Source: CBDBFH01 sp965204775
GTDB taxonomy: Bacteria > Pseudomonadota > Alphaproteobacteria > JAPOUT01 > G958296285
DNA: 64,000 nt
Reading direction: 5' to 3'
Assembly (NCBI GenBank): GCA_965204775.1
Contig: CBDBFH010000029.1
Span: forward strand, 248,001-312,000
How positions within the stretch are numbered: the first letter of the stretch is position 1; each line of letters starts with the position of its first letter. Below are positions 20,624-30,350 of the stretch, in pieces. The position numbers and the translations under genes were made by a program. The notes under the pieces were generated by a model. That model did no database searches and had not been told where the DNA came from. It was given only the letters and a program-made list of their open reading frames with translations.

Positions 20624-21016
20624 GTGGGCAAGGCTGCAAAACCGCGCCGGTTGAGCGCCAGTGAGGCCGCCGCAGTCGGGCGGAATCTGCGGATCAGTCC
20701 GATCAAGCTGAATCTGGTTGCGCGCATGATCCGGGGCCGTCCGGCGGGGGCGGCGCTTTCCGAGCTTTCCTTTGTGCGCAAGCGGGCGGCGGGCAAGGTG
20801 CGCAAGGTTCTGGCCAGCGCGGTCGCCAATGCCGAGAACAATCACAATCTGGACATAGACCGGCTGGTCGTCACGCGGGCCGAGGTCGGCAAGACGCTGG
20901 TCATGAAGCGCTGGCGGGCGCGGGCGCGGGGGCGCTCCGCGCCGATCCTGAAGCCGTTCAGCCAGCTGCGGATCGTCCTGCGCGAGCAGGAAGCCGCCAA
21001 ACCGGAGAAAGCCTGA
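20624..21016 (+). CDS. rplV: 50S ribosomal protein L22
   Basis: 130 residues from a GTG start behind GGGGGAGG. It contains [17 protein letters not shown] and the exit-tunnel beta-hairpin [20 protein letters not shown]. The stop overlaps the rpsC start by one base. Confidence 0.97.
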   Translation: MGKAAKPRRLSASEAAAVGRNLRISPIKLNLVARMIRGRPAGAALSELSFVRKRAAGKVRKVLASAVANAENNHNLDIDRLVVTRAEVGKTLVMKRWRARARGRSAPILKPFSQLRIVLREQEAAKPEKA

Positions 21017-21744
21017 TGGGACAGAAAGTCAATCCGGTTTCGATGCGCATCGGCGTCAACCGCACCTGGGATTCACGCTGGTTTGCGCAAGGCGGGGAGT
21101 ATGCCCGCCTGCTCCATCAGGATCTGCAGATTCGCTCTCATCTGGAGAAGCTGTTCAAGCAGGCGGCGATTTCGCAGGTGGTGATCGAGCGCCCGCATGG
21201 CCGGTGCCGGGTGGTGATCCACACGGCGCGTCCCGGCGTGGTGATCGGCAAGAAGGGGGCCGATATTGAGAAGGTGCGGGGCAAACTGACCGGGATTGTC
21301 GGCGGCAATGTTCAGATCAACATTGTCGAGGTCCGCAAGCCGGAGACCAATGCGCGCCTGATCGCCGAGAACATTGCGCAGCAATTGGAGCGGCGGGCGT
21401 CGTTCCGGCGGACGATGAAGCGGGCGGTACAGCTGGCGATGCGTCTGGGGGCGGAGGGCATTCGGGTCAGCTGCGCGGGCCGCCTGGGCGGGTCCGAGAT
21501 CGCCCGCACCGAGTGGTATCGCGAGGGGCGGGTTCCGCTGCACACGCTGCGGGCCGATGTCGGCTATGCCCGCGCCGAGGCCCATACGACCTATGGGGTG
21601 TGCGGGGTCAAGGTCTGGGTTTTCCGGGGCGAGATCATGGAGCATGACCCGATGGCGCTCGACCGGCGCGCCGAGGAGATGCGCGAGGCGCTGGGGCGCG
21701 GCGTGGCGGCGGCCCGTCCGGCGGAGACGGAGCAGCGGCCATGA
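21016..21744 (+). CDS. rpsC: 30S ribosomal protein S3
   Basis: 242 residues starting [20 protein letters not shown]. The KH-domain motif [18 protein letters not shown] and the C-terminal [17 protein letters not shown] are intact. It overlaps rplP by 4 bases. Confidence 0.98.
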   Translation: MGQKVNPVSMRIGVNRTWDSRWFAQGGEYARLLHQDLQIRSHLEKLFKQAAISQVVIERPHGRCRVVIHTARPGVVIGKKGADIEKVRGKLTGIVGGNVQINIVEVRKPETNARLIAENIAQQLERRASFRRTMKRAVQLAMRLGAEGIRVSCAGRLGGSEIARTEWYREGRVPLHTLRADVGYARAEAHTTYGVCGVKVWVFRGEIMEHDPMALDRRAEEMREALGRGVAAARPAETEQRP

Positions 21745-22166
21745 TGCAGCCGAGGCGCAGCAAGTTTCGCAAGGCGCATAAGGGGCGCATTCACGGGATT
21801 GCGCGCCGCGGGATTGCGCTGAATTTCGGTCGTCACGGGCTGAAGGCGGCGCGCCCGGCGCGGATCACCGCGCGCCAGATCGAGGCGGCGCGGCGCGCGA
21901 TCACCCGCCACATGAAGCGCGCCGGGAAGGTCTGGATCAGGATTTTCCCCGATGTCCCGGTCTCGAAGAAGCCGACCGAAGTGCGCATGGGCAAGGGCAA
22001 GGGCACGCCGGAATATTGGGTGTGCCGGGTCAAGCCGGGGCGGGTTCTGTTCGAGGTTGACGGGGTCGCCGACGTCACGGCGCGCGAGGCGCTGCGGCGG
22101 GGCGCGGCGAAATTGCCGATTCCGTGTCATTTTGTCGCCCGGAGCGGCGGGGCGGCGGCGTCATGA
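21741..22166 (+). CDS. rplP: 50S ribosomal protein L16
   Basis: 141 residues ([20 protein letters not shown]), with [14 protein letters not shown] strand [20 protein letters not shown] and [20 protein letters not shown]16 organises the A-site tRNA contact. The stop overlaps the rpmC start by 4 bases. Confidence 0.97.
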   Translation: MMQPRRSKFRKAHKGRIHGIARRGIALNFGRHGLKAARPARITARQIEAARRAITRHMKRAGKVWIRIFPDVPVSKKPTEVRMGKGKGTPEYWVCRVKPGRVLFEVDGVADVTAREALRRGAAKLPIPCHFVARSGGAAAS

Positions 22167-22369
22167 AGCCGGGGCAGATCAGGGACATGAGCGGCGATCA
22201 GATTGCCGACACCCTGCGCAGTCTGCGGCGCGAGGCGCTCAATTTGCGCTTCCGGCAGGCGAGCGGCCAGCTGGAGAACACGGCGCAGATGAGACTGGTC
22301 CGGCGCGACATCGCCCGGCTTTTGACTGTCCAGCGCGCGCGGCGCGCCGGACGCGAGGAGGAGAAATAA
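22163..22369 (+). CDS. rpmC: 50S ribosomal protein L29
   Basis: 68 residues from the ATG at 22163 ([20 protein letters not shown]); [20 protein letters not shown] is the family signature. One-base overlap with rpsQ (TAATG). An in-frame ATG at 22124 inside rplP was rejected because the protein would begin with unrelated sequence. Confidence 0.95.
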   Translation: MKPGQIRDMSGDQIADTLRSLRREALNLRFRQASGQLENTAQMRLVRRDIARLLTVQRARRAGREEEK

Positions 22370-22623
22370 TGCCCCGGCGCATTTTGAGCGGCGTTGTCGT
22401 CGGCAACAAGAGCGACAAGACGGTGGTCGTCAAGGTCGAGCGCCGCTTTATTGATCCGCTGTTCAAGAAGACGGTCCGGCGGACAAAGCGCTATCACGCG
22501 CATGATCCGGACAACCGCTGCAAGCCCGGCGACGCGGTGCGAATCCGCGAGACCCGGCCCCTCTCCAGACTGAAGCGCTGGGAGGTTTTGGCGGCGGCGG
22601 AGGCGGAGGCTTCAGGCGCATGA
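22369..22623 (+). CDS. rpsQ: 30S ribosomal protein S17
   Basis: 84 residues ([20 protein letters not shown]) with [20 protein letters not shown] and [20 protein letters not shown]. The start shares a base with the rpmC stop, and the stop overlaps rplN by 4 bases. Confidence 0.97.
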   Translation: MPRRILSGVVVGNKSDKTVVVKVERRFIDPLFKKTVRRTKRYHAHDPDNRCKPGDAVRIRETRPLSRLKRWEVLAAAEAEASGA

Positions 22624-22988
22624 TTCAGATGCAGACGCAATTGCAGGTCGCCGATAATTCCGGCGCGCGGCGGGTTCAGTGCATCAAGGTTCTGGGCGGC
22701 TCGCGGCGGCGCTATGCTTCGGTCGGCGACGTCATTGTGGTCAGCGTCAAGGAGGCGCTGCCGCGCGGGCGGATCAGGAAGGGCGAGGTCGTCAAGGCGG
22801 TCGTGGTGCGCACGGCCAAGGCGATCCGGCGGTCCGACGGCTCGGCAATCCGCTTCGACCGCAACGCCGCCGTCCTGATCAATGCGCAGGGCGAGCCTAT
22901 CGGCACGCGCATCTTCGGTCCGGTCACCCGCGAATTGCGCGTGAAAAGCATGATGAAGATCGTCTCGCTCGCTCCAGAGGTTCTGTGA
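22620..22988 (+). CDS. rplN: 50S ribosomal protein L14
   Basis: 122 residues ([20 protein letters not shown]), exactly the family length. It contains [20 protein letters not shown] and [11 protein letters not shown]14 lies at the intersubunit bridge. Confidence 0.98.
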   Translation: MIQMQTQLQVADNSGARRVQCIKVLGGSRRRYASVGDVIVVSVKEALPRGRIRKGEVVKAVVVRTAKAIRRSDGSAIRFDRNAAVLINAQGEPIGTRIFGPVTRELRVKSMMKIVSLAPEVL

Positions 22989-22996
22989 CCGCGCTC

Positions 22997-23323
22997 ATGG
23001 CGAACAAGTGGAAAATCAGGAAGGGCGATGATGTGGTCGTCATTTCGGGCGCAGACCGGGGGCGCAAGGGCCGCGTGTTGCGCGTCTTCCCCGACCGCGC
23101 CCGCGCGATTGTTCAGGGGGCCATGATGGTCAAGCGCCATCAGCGCCAGACCCCGCAAAGCCAGGGCGGCATCGTTGAGAAGGAGTCGAGCATTCACCTG
23201 TCCAATCTGGCGATTGCCGATCCCCGCTCCGGCGCGCCCTCGCGGATCGGCTTCAAGCGCCTCGAAGACGGGCGCAAGGTCCGCTTCGCCAAAGCCTCCG
23301 GCGAAGTTCTGGACAAGGCCTAG
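22997..23323 (+). CDS. rplX: 50S ribosomal protein L24
   Basis: 108 residues from the ATG at 22997 ([20 protein letters not shown]), with the KOW motif [13 protein letters not shown] and [18 protein letters not shown]. An in-frame GTG at 22985, overlapping the rplN stop, would add four residues and fits the 4-base overlap habit of this operon, so the start is not certain. Confidence 0.95.
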   Translation: MANKWKIRKGDDVVVISGADRGRKGRVLRVFPDRARAIVQGAMMVKRHQRQTPQSQGGIVEKESSIHLSNLAIADPRSGAPSRIGFKRLEDGRKVRFAKASGEVLDKA

Positions 23324-23334
23324 GAGCGGAGGAG

Positions 23335-23892
23335 ATGGCGCAGGAAACCTACACGCCCCGCCTTCAGGCGGCCTATGCCGAGGCCATCCGCCCGGCGCTG
23401 ATGAAGCGGCTGAATTGCAAAAATGCCCTGGAAGCGCCGCGCCTTGAGAAGGTCGTGCTCAATATGGGGGTCGGCGAGGCGGCGCAGGACCGCAAGAAGA
23501 TCGAGGCCGCCGCCAATGATCTTTCGCTGCTGGCCGGGCAGCGGGCGGCGGTGACGCGGGCGCGCAAGTCGGAGGCCGGCTTCAAATTGCGCGCCGGAAT
23601 GGCGATCGGGGCCAAAGTCACCCTGCGCCGGGCGCGCATGTATGAGTTCATCGACCGTCTGGTGACCATCGCGCTGCCGCGCCTGCGCGATTTCCGCGGC
23701 CTGAGCCGCAAGAGTTTCGATGGCCGGGGCAATTATGCGCTGGGGATCCGGGAGCACATTGTGTTTCCTGAGATCGACTACGACAAGACCGACGCGATCC
23801 GGGGTCTGGACGCGGTCATCTGCACGAGCGCGCAGCGCGACGAAGAGGCGCTGGCCCTGCTCGAAGCTTTCAACTTTCCCTTCACACGCTAG
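23335..23892 (+). CDS. rplE: 50S ribosomal protein L5
   Basis: 185 residues with [40 protein letters not shown] and [19 protein letters not shown], all diagnostic of L5, which carries 5S rRNA to the large subunit. Confidence 0.98.
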   Translation: MAQETYTPRLQAAYAEAIRPALMKRLNCKNALEAPRLEKVVLNMGVGEAAQDRKKIEAAANDLSLLAGQRAAVTRARKSEAGFKLRAGMAIGAKVTLRRARMYEFIDRLVTIALPRLRDFRGLSRKSFDGRGNYALGIREHIVFPEIDYDKTDAIRGLDAVICTSAQRDEEALALLEAFNFPFTR

Positions 23893-23911
23893 GAGGATCA
23901 GGACGCAGATC

Positions 23912-24217
23912 ATGGCCAAGAAAAGCGCAGTCCAGAGAGACCTGAAGCGCCGGGCGCTGATGCAGCGCCAGGCGGCGCGGCGGGCGCGCCTGAAGAGCAA
24001 GGCGCGCGACCGCTCCGCGCCGACCGAGGAGCGCTTCGCGGCCAGCGTCGCGCTGGCCGCGCTGCCGCGCAACGGCGCGCCGTCGCGGGTGCGCAACCGC
24101 TGCCTGCTGACCGGACGCCCGCGCGGCTATTACCGCAAATTGCGCATGTCGCGGGTTGCGCTGCGGGACCTGGCGGCGCAGGGCCTGATCCCCGGCATGG
24201 CCAAGGCCAGCTGGTAG
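23912..24217 (+). CDS. rpsN: 30S ribosomal protein S14 (zinc-free type)
   Basis: 101 residues ([20 protein letters not shown]), ending PGMAKASW. It is the long proteobacterial form lacking the CxxC-CxxC zinc knuckle; only one Cys, in [20 protein letters not shown], is seen. Confidence 0.97.
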   Translation: MAKKSAVQRDLKRRALMQRQAARRARLKSKARDRSAPTEERFAASVALAALPRNGAPSRVRNRCLLTGRPRGYYRKLRMSRVALRDLAAQGLIPGMAKASW

Positions 24218-24232
24218 AGAGGAGCGGCGCTG

Positions 24233-24631
24233 ATGGCGATCAACGATCCGATTGGCGACATGCTCACCCGGATTCGCAACGCGCAGGTCCGGGGCAATAC
24301 GGCGGTCAAGACTCCGGCCAGCGCCATGCGCGCGCGCGTCCTCGACGTTCTCGTCGGCGAGGGCTATATCGGCGGCTACGCCCGGACCGAGTTCGACGGG
24401 GGCAGAGCCGAGTTCGACATTGAGCTCAAATATCACGAGGGCCGCCCGGTGATCCGCGAAATCCAGCGCGTCTCAAAGCCGGGCCGCCGGGTCTATGCCT
24501 CGGTCAAGACCATGCCGGTCTTCCGCAACGGGCTGGGCATCTCGATCCTCTCGACGCCGAAGGGCGTCATGTCCGACAACGCCGCCCGGCGCGAAAATGT
24601 CGGCGGCGAAGTCCTCTGCCGCGTCTTCTGA
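24233..24631 (+). CDS. rpsH: 30S ribosomal protein S8
   Basis: 132 residues ([20 protein letters not shown]), with [20 protein letters not shown] and the [10 protein letters not shown]-terminus. S8 binds helix 21 of 16S rRNA and is the classic spc-operon repressor in E. coli. Confidence 0.98.
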   Translation: MAINDPIGDMLTRIRNAQVRGNTAVKTPASAMRARVLDVLVGEGYIGGYARTEFDGGRAEFDIELKYHEGRPVIREIQRVSKPGRRVYASVKTMPVFRNGLGISILSTPKGVMSDNAARRENVGGEVLCRVF

Positions 24632-24645
24632 GTCCGGAGAGCCTT

Positions 24646-25182
24646 ATGTCCCGCATCGGCAAGAAACCGGTTCCCCTGCCCGAAGGGGTCAAGGCCGCGC
24701 TCGACGGGCGGCGGCTTTCGGTGAGCGGGCCGAAAGGCTCGCTGGCGATGGTTCTCTCCCCCGGCATTGACGTGACGCAGGACGCGGGCGGCCTCGCGGT
24801 CGCGCCGCAGGAAGGCCCCGGACGCGCCGGATCCGCCGCCTGGGGGCTGCAAAGATCGCTGATCGCCAATATGGTCGCGGGAGTCAGCAAAGGCTTCACC
24901 CGCGAACTCGAAATCAACGGGGTCGGCTTCCGCGCCCAGATTCAGGGCAAGACCCTGCGTCTGGGGCTTGGATTCAGCCACGATGTCGATTATCCCATCC
25001 CGGAGGGCATTGAGATCGCCTGCCCCCGGCCAACGCTGATCAGCGTCAGCGGCGCGGACCGGCAGAAAGTCGGCCAGACCGCCGCCGAGATTCGCGCCTT
25101 TCGCCCTCCCGAACCCTATAAGGGCAAGGGGGTCAGATATGCCGGGGAATATGTTTTCCGCAAGGAGGGCAAGAAGAAATGA
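24646..25182 (+). CDS. rplF: 50S ribosomal protein L6
   Basis: 178 residues ([20 protein letters not shown]), with [20 protein letters not shown] and [20 protein letters not shown], typical of L6 near the GTPase centre. Confidence 0.98.
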   Translation: MSRIGKKPVPLPEGVKAALDGRRLSVSGPKGSLAMVLSPGIDVTQDAGGLAVAPQEGPGRAGSAAWGLQRSLIANMVAGVSKGFTRELEINGVGFRAQIQGKTLRLGLGFSHDVDYPIPEGIEIACPRPTLISVSGADRQKVGQTAAEIRAFRPPEPYKGKGVRYAGEYVFRKEGKKK

Positions 25183-25201
25183 GCGCAGCGGGGAGCGGGA
25201 G

Positions 25202-25570
25202 ATGAAGCGGCGTCCGGCAGAGGCGGTGCAGAGGCGGCGGCTGCGCCGCAAGCGGCGGACGCGGCGTAATTTGCGCCGAAGCGAACGGCTGCGCCTGTCC
25301 GTGTTTCGCTCGCTCAAGCATATTGCGGCGCAGGTGATTGACGATGCGCAGGGCAGAACCCTGGCGGCGGCCTCGTCGCTGGAGAAGGAGTTGCGGGAGG
25401 CGGCTCCGGCGGCAAAGGCGGAGCGGGCGCGCCGGGTTGGAGCGCTGATCGCCGCGCGCGCAAAGGCGGCGGGGGTCGGGCGGGTGGTCTTTGACCGTGG
25501 CCGCTATCTCTATCACGGGCGGGTGCGCGCGCTGGCCGAGGCGGCCCGCGAGGGCGGACTGGATTTCTGA
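25202..25570 (+). CDS. rplR: 50S ribosomal protein L18
   Basis: 122 residues from the ATG at 25202, behind GGGAG. The core shows [20 protein letters not shown] and [20 protein letters not shown], and the protein ends GGLDF as usual. Its N-terminus is unusually Arg-rich ([20 protein letters not shown]). L18 binds 5S rRNA with L5. Confidence 0.96.
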   Translation: MKRRPAEAVQRRRLRRKRRTRRNLRRSERLRLSVFRSLKHIAAQVIDDAQGRTLAAASSLEKELREAAPAAKAERARRVGALIAARAKAAGVGRVVFDRGRYLYHGRVRALAEAAREGGLDF

Positions 25571-25585
25571 ACAGGCGGAAGAAAC

Positions 25586-26194
25586 ATGCAAAATCAGAAT
25601 AACGCGGCGGAAGGCGAAGGCGAACTGATCGACCGGCTGGTGCATATCAACCGGGTGGCGAAGGTGGTCAAGGGCGGGCGGCGCTTTGGCTTTGCCGCGC
25701 TGGTTGTCGCCGGAGATCAGAAGGGGCGCGCGGGCTTCGGGCATGGCAAGGCGCGGGAGGTTTCGGAGGCCATCCGCAAGGCGACCGAGACGGCCAAGCG
25801 CGCGATGGTTCGGGTTCCGCTGCGCGGCGGGCGGACGATTCATCATGACATCACCGGGCGCTGGGGCGCGGCGCGGGCTTTGCTGCGCAGCGCGCCGCCG
25901 GGGACCGGGATCATTGCCGGAGGCCCGATGCGCGCCGTCTTCGAGGCGCTGGGGGTTCAGGATATTGTGGCGAAGTCGCTGGGCTCGTCCAATCCGTATA
26001 ATATGGTTCGGGCGGCGTTTGATGCGCTGGCGCGCGAGTCCAGCCCCCGGATGACGGCGCGGCGCCGGGGCAAGCGGGTGAGCGAGGTCATCGGGGCCAG
26101 GCCGCGGGAAGAGCGGGAGCGCAAGGGCAGGGACGAAGCGCCGAAAGGCAAAGCGCCGAAGCCTGCGAAGAAAAAGAAGAGCGATGCGAAATGA
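25586..26194 (+). CDS. rpsE: 30S ribosomal protein S5
   Basis: 202 residues. It contains [39 protein letters not shown] and [19 protein letters not shown]. The C-terminal Lys/Glu-rich tail ([15 protein letters not shown]) extends beyond the E. coli protein, as is common in alphaproteobacteria. It overlaps rpmD by 4 bases. Confidence 0.97.
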   Translation: MQNQNNAAEGEGELIDRLVHINRVAKVVKGGRRFGFAALVVAGDQKGRAGFGHGKAREVSEAIRKATETAKRAMVRVPLRGGRTIHHDITGRWGAARALLRSAPPGTGIIAGGPMRAVFEALGVQDIVAKSLGSSNPYNMVRAAFDALARESSPRMTARRRGKRVSEVIGARPREERERKGRDEAPKGKAPKPAKKKKSDAK

Positions 26195-26403
26195 GCGGAC
26201 GGCGCGCCGCATCGGACTATCCTTTGGTTCGGATTGAGCAGATTCACTCGGCGCTCCGCCGTCCGGCGGATCAGCGCGCGACGTTGATTGCGCTGGGTCT
26301 GAACAAATTGCGCCGCCGCCGCGAGTTGCGCGCAACCCCGCAGGTCAGAGGCATGATCGCCAAGGTCGCGCATCTTCTCAGGGTTGAGGAGGCGGGGCGA
26401 TGA
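26191..26403 (+). CDS. rpmD: 50S ribosomal protein L30
   Basis: 70 residues with [20 protein letters not shown] and [20 protein letters not shown], a full small L30. It overlaps both rpsE and rplO by 4 bases. Confidence 0.96.
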   Translation: MSGRRAASDYPLVRIEQIHSALRRPADQRATLIALGLNKLRRRRELRATPQVRGMIAKVAHLLRVEEAGR

Positions 26404-26954
26404 GGCTCAACGCGCTGTCGCCTGCGCCCGGCTCCCGGCGGCCAGGAAAGCGCCGCGGGCGGGGCATCGGCTCCGGCCTCGGCAAGACGTCGGGGCGGGG
26501 CCAGAAGGGCCAGAAGGCGCGCAGCGGCAGCGCCATCGGCTCTTTCGAGGGCGGGCAGACTCCGCTGCATATGCGGATGCCCAAGCGCGGCTTCAGCAAT
26601 GTGCGCTTCGCCGCGCGGTTCAATGCGGTCAATCTGAGCCGCCTGCAGCAGGCGGTCGAGGCCGGGCGGCTTGATCCGGCCTCGCCGGTCACGCCGGAGG
26701 CGCTGAAGGCGGCGGGGGTTATCCGGCGGCTTCGTGACGGGGTGCGCCTGCTGGCGCAGGGCGAGATCGGGCAGGCGCTGACGGTCGAGGCGCAGGGAGC
26801 TTCGGCGGCGGCGCGGGGCAAGATCGAGGCGGCGGGTGGTTCGCTTTCGCTCGCGCCGCTCGCCCGCGCGAAGCCCGCGCCGGAGGCCGAAGACCGCCGC
26901 CGCCGCAAGCGGCGCGCCCGCGCCGCCGGCAGCGGGAAAAAGAGCGAGGCTTGA
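26400..26954 (+). CDS. rplO: 50S ribosomal protein L15
   Basis: 184 residues. The Gly-rich N-terminus [20 protein letters not shown] and [19 protein letters not shown] are signatures. It is about 30 residues longer than usual because of a basic C-terminal tail ([20 protein letters not shown]). Confidence 0.96.
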   Translation: MRLNALSPAPGSRRPGKRRGRGIGSGLGKTSGRGQKGQKARSGSAIGSFEGGQTPLHMRMPKRGFSNVRFAARFNAVNLSRLQQAVEAGRLDPASPVTPEALKAAGVIRRLRDGVRLLAQGEIGQALTVEAQGASAAARGKIEAAGGSLSLAPLARAKPAPEAEDRRRRKRRARAAGSGKKSEA

Positions 26955-26959
26955 GCGTC

Positions 26960-28291
26960 ATGGCTTCCGCCGCCGAACAACTGGCCGCCAATCTCAATTT
27001 TTCCGCCTTCGCCCGCGCCACCGAGCTGAAGAAGCGCATCTGGTTCACGCTGGGGGCGCTGCTGGTCTACCGGCTGGGGACGTATATTCCGGTTCCGGGG
27101 GTTGATCCGGGCGAGCTGTCGCGGATTTTCGAGCAGAATCAGGCCGGGATCGTCGGCATGATCAACATGTTCGCCGGGGGCGCGGTCGGGCGTATGGCGA
27201 TTTTCGCGCTGAACATCCTGCCTTACATTACGTCCTCGATCATCGTGCAGCTGCTTTCGGCGACGTCGCCGCACCTGGCCCAGCTGAAGAAGGAGGGCGA
27301 GCAGGGCCGCAAGCAGATCAACCAGTACACCCGCTACGGAACGGTCGCGATCGCCATGCTGCATGGCTACGGGATTGCGGTCTTGCTGGAGAATCTGGGG
27401 GTGGTTCTGGATCCGGGCCTGTTCTTCCGCCTCTCGACGGTGATCACGCTGGTCGGCGGCACGATCCTGCTGATGTGGATCGGCGAGCAGGTGACCCAGC
27501 GCGGGGTCGGCAACGGGATTTCGCTGATCATCTTTGCCGGAATCGTCGCGGAATTGCCGGCGGCTCTGGTCGGAACGCTGGAACTGGGGCGGCAGGGAAC
27601 GCTTTCGACCCTTCTGATCATGCTCCTGTTTGTGATGGTGATTGCGGTGATCGGCTTTATCGTCTTCATGGAGCGGGCGCAGCGCCGCCTTTTGATTCAG
27701 TATCCGAAGCGCCAGGCGGGCAACCGGATGTTCGGGGCGGAGGCGGCGCATCTGCCTTTGAAACTGAATACGGCGGGGGTTATTCCGCCGATTTTCGCCT
27801 CGGCGATTTTGCTGTTCCCCTTCACGATTGCCGGCTTCGGCGGCGGCGAGGCGGCGGGCTTGCTGACCGGGATTACGTCTTATATCGGCCCCGGCCAGCC
27901 TTTATACATGACGCTTTATGCGGCGGGGATCGCCTTTTTCTGCTTTTTCTACACGGCGCTGGTTTTCAATCCGGTCGATACGGCGGACAATCTGCGCAAA
28001 TATGGAGGCTTCCTGCCCGGAATCAGGCCGGGGCGCAACACGGCGGAGTATATCGACTATGTCCTGACCCGCCTGACCGTGGCGGGGGCGGCCTATCTGG
28101 TTCTGGTCTGTCTGCTGCCGGAGTTTCTGATTGCGCGCTATCGGGTGCCGTTTTATTTCGGCGGCACGTCGCTTCTGATTGTGGTGACCGTGACGATGGA
28201 CACGGTCGCCCAGGTCCAGAGCCATCTTCTGGCGCATCAATATGAGGGGCTGATCAAGAAGGCCCGGCTGCGGGGGAGCCGTTTGAGGTGA
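26960..28291 (+). CDS. secY: Preprotein translocase subunit SecY
   Basis: 443 residues from the ATG at 26960, five bases after the rplO stop; a TTG at 26951 is the alternative. Ten hydrophobic segments are visible. Conserved parts include the N-terminal ELKKRIWFTLGALLVYRLGT, the plug region GIVGMINMFAGGAVGRMAIF, MWIGEQVTQRGVGNGISLII and the C-terminal IRPGRNTAEYIDYVLTRLT. It forms the Sec channel in the inner membrane. The stop overlaps the adk start by 4 bases. Confidence 0.98.
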   Translation: MASAAEQLAANLNFSAFARATELKKRIWFTLGALLVYRLGTYIPVPGVDPGELSRIFEQNQAGIVGMINMFAGGAVGRMAIFALNILPYITSSIIVQLLSATSPHLAQLKKEGEQGRKQINQYTRYGTVAIAMLHGYGIAVLLENLGVVLDPGLFFRLSTVITLVGGTILLMWIGEQVTQRGVGNGISLIIFAGIVAELPAALVGTLELGRQGTLSTLLIMLLFVMVIAVIGFIVFMERAQRRLLIQYPKRQAGNRMFGAEAAHLPLKLNTAGVIPPIFASAILLFPFTIAGFGGGEAAGLLTGITSYIGPGQPLYMTLYAAGIAFFCFFYTALVFNPVDTADNLRKYGGFLPGIRPGRNTAEYIDYVLTRLTVAGAAYLVLVCLLPEFLIARYRVPFYFGGTSLLIVVTVTMDTVAQVQSHLLAHQYEGLIKKARLRGSRLR

Positions 28292-28881
28292 ATTTGATTT
28301 TTCTGGGGCCTCCGGGGGCGGGGAAGGGGACGCAGGCGTCTCTTTTGTGCGGCAAATTGGGTTTGGCGCATATTGCGACCGGGGACATGTTTCGGGCGAG
28401 CATTGCCTCCGGATCGAAACTGGGCCGGGAGGTGAGGGAGATTGTGGAGTCGGGCGGGCTGGTTCCGGACGATCTGGCGGCGCGGCTGATCGCGGCGCGG
28501 CTATCCGAGCCGGATTGCGCGGGCGGCGCGCTGTTTGACGGCTTTCCGCGCACGCTGGCGCAGGCAGAGATGCTGGAGGGCCTTTTGGCGGAGCGCGGGG
28601 GACTGGAGGCGGTGATTTTCTTTGAGATTGCGCAGCCTGTTCTGGCCGGGCGGATTGAGGGGCGGTTGAGCGGCGCGGCGGCGCATGAGAAGCGCAGCGA
28701 CGACCGTCCGGAGGCTTTGGCGCTTCGGCTTGAGAAGTATCGCGATATGACGGAGCCGCTGATCGGCTTTTACCGGGAGAAGGGGCTTTTGCGGAAAGTG
28801 AACGGCTCGCAACCGGTGGAGGCGGTCGCCCGCGCGATTGAGGCGCTCCTGCTCCGGCGGGCGGCTGTGGGGCAGGCGTGA
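28288..28881 (+). CDS. adk: Adenylate kinase (short-lid form)
   Basis: 197 residues from a GTG start that overlaps secY. It contains the P-loop FLGPPGAGKGTQASLL, TGDMFRASIASGSKLG and LFDGFPRTLAQAEMLE. The zinc-type LID domain is absent and replaced by a short segment (GAAAHEKRSDDRPEAL), normal for alphaproteobacteria. It interconverts ATP, AMP and ADP. In related genomes rpsM, rpsK, rpoA and rplQ follow; here they do not. Confidence 0.97.
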   Translation: MNLIFLGPPGAGKGTQASLLCGKLGLAHIATGDMFRASIASGSKLGREVREIVESGGLVPDDLAARLIAARLSEPDCAGGALFDGFPRTLAQAEMLEGLLAERGGLEAVIFFEIAQPVLAGRIEGRLSGAAAHEKRSDDRPEALALRLEKYRDMTEPLIGFYREKGLLRKVNGSQPVEAVARAIEALLLRRAAVGQA

Positions 28882-28964
28882 GGCGGGCCGCGGTTGCGCG
28901 GCGAGAAACACGGCCCCGGCCCGGTTAATCCCCGCCTTCCGGAAAACGTGCTAGGCTGAAAAGG

Positions 28965-30350
28965 ATGAGTGATCTGTTCCGCAAAGACGCTGCGGAGCGG
29001 GCGCAGCCGCCCTCGACGCCCGGCTCCGGGTCGCCGCCCGGCTTCGGGTCGCCGCCCGGCTCCGGGTTGCCGCCCGCGCCGGTGTCGCTGGCCGAGAAAC
29101 TGCGTCCGAAACGCTTGCAGGAAGTCGCCGGACAAGACACCCTCCTCGCCTCCGACAAGCCTCTGGGCCGCATGATCCGGTCCGGAAAACTCTCCTCCCT
29201 GATCCTCTGGGGGCCGCCGGGCAGCGGCAAAACCACCATCGCCCGGCTTCTCGCGCAAGACCGCGCCATCATCTTCGAGCAGGCCAGCGCCACCGCCAGC
29301 GGCCTCGCTGAATTCCGCAAAGTCTTCGACAACGCCGAAAAACAGCTGAAGGCCGGGCGGACAACCCTCCTCTTCATTGACGAAATCCACCGCCTCAACC
29401 GAACCCAGCAGGACGCCTTCCTGCCCGAAATCGAGCAGGGGCGCATTGTCCTCGCCGGGGCGACCACCGAGAATCCCTCTTTCGCCTTAAGCGCGGCGCT
29501 GCTCTCGCGGGCGCGGGTCTTCGTGCTGGAGCGGCTGGGCGGCGCGGCGCTGGAGTCCCTCCTCGCCCGCGCCGAGCAGGAGCACGGCGCGCCGCTCCCC
29601 CTCACCCCGGAAGCCCGCACGGCCCTGTGCGCCATGGCCGACGGCGACGGACGTTTTCTGCTCAATCTCGCCGAGACCGTCTTCGATCTCGCTTCAGGAG
29701 CCGAACCGCTTGATCCGCCCGCGCTCGCCCAGCTCGTCCAGTCCCGCGCCCCCGTCTATGACCGCGGGCGCGAAGAGCATTACAACCTTATCAGCGCCCT
29801 GCATAAATCCATCCGGGGCAGCGACCCCCAGGCGGCCCTCTACTGGCTCGCCCGCATGCTCGCCGCCGGCGAGGACCCGCTCTATATCGCCCGCCGCCTC
29901 GTGCGCGCCGCCAGCGAAGACATCGGCCTCGCCGACCCCCAGGCCCTGACACAGGCCCTCGCCGCCCGCGACGCTTTTGAATTCCTCGGACCCCCGGAAG
30001 GCGAACTCACCATCGCCGCCGCAACCCTCTATCTCGCCAGCGCCCCCAAATCCAACGCCACCTACAAGGCCTTCGACGCCGCTCAAAACTTCGCCCGCCA
30101 GTCCGGCTCCCCCCCGCCCCCCCGCCACATCCTCAACGCCCCGACCAAACTCATGAAGCAGCTCAACTACGGCAAGGATTACACCTACGACCACGCCGCC
30201 GAAAACCGCTTCTCCGGCCAGAACTACTTCCCCGAAGGCATAGCGCGGCAGCGCTTCTACCGGCCCGGCGAGATCGGCTTCGAGCGCGAGATCGTCAAGC
30301 GCCTCGCCTGGTGGGATCAACTGCGCAATCGCCGGGAGAAGGGCAAATAG
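28965..30350 (+). CDS. rarA: Replication-associated recombination protein A (AAA+ ATPase)
   Basis: 461 residues. After a Pro/Gly-rich repeat near residues 20-42 (PGSGSPPGFGSPPGSG) comes the RarA/MgsA core: AEKLRPKRLQEVAGQDTLL, Walker A LWGPPGSGKTTIARLL, Walker B LLFIDEIHRLNRTQQDAFLP, sensor GATTENPSFALSAALLSRAR, and the C-terminal HILNAPTKLMKQLNYGKDY. It acts at stalled replication forks. It begins 83 bases after adk, so it occupies the place where rpsM would be expected. Confidence 0.95.
   Translation: MSDLFRKDAAERAQPPSTPGSGSPPGFGSPPGSGLPPAPVSLAEKLRPKRLQEVAGQDTLLASDKPLGRMIRSGKLSSLILWGPPGSGKTTIARLLAQDRAIIFEQASATASGLAEFRKVFDNAEKQLKAGRTTLLFIDEIHRLNRTQQDAFLPEIEQGRIVLAGATTENPSFALSAALLSRARVFVLERLGGAALESLLARAEQEHGAPLPLTPEARTALCAMADGDGRFLLNLAETVFDLASGAEPLDPPALAQLVQSRAPVYDRGREEHYNLISALHKSIRGSDPQAALYWLARMLAAGEDPLYIARRLVRAASEDIGLADPQALTQALAARDAFEFLGPPEGELTIAAATLYLASAPKSNATYKAFDAAQNFARQSGSPPPPRHILNAPTKLMKQLNYGKDYTYDHAAENRFSGQNYFPEGIARQRFYRPGEIGFEREIVKRLAWWDQLRNRREKGK

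Noticed and set aside
26191..26403. Absence of L30 or other S10/spc ribosomal proteins within the cluster
   Set aside because: All members from rpsJ to secY are present and full length; only tuf and the genes after adk are missing from their usual places.
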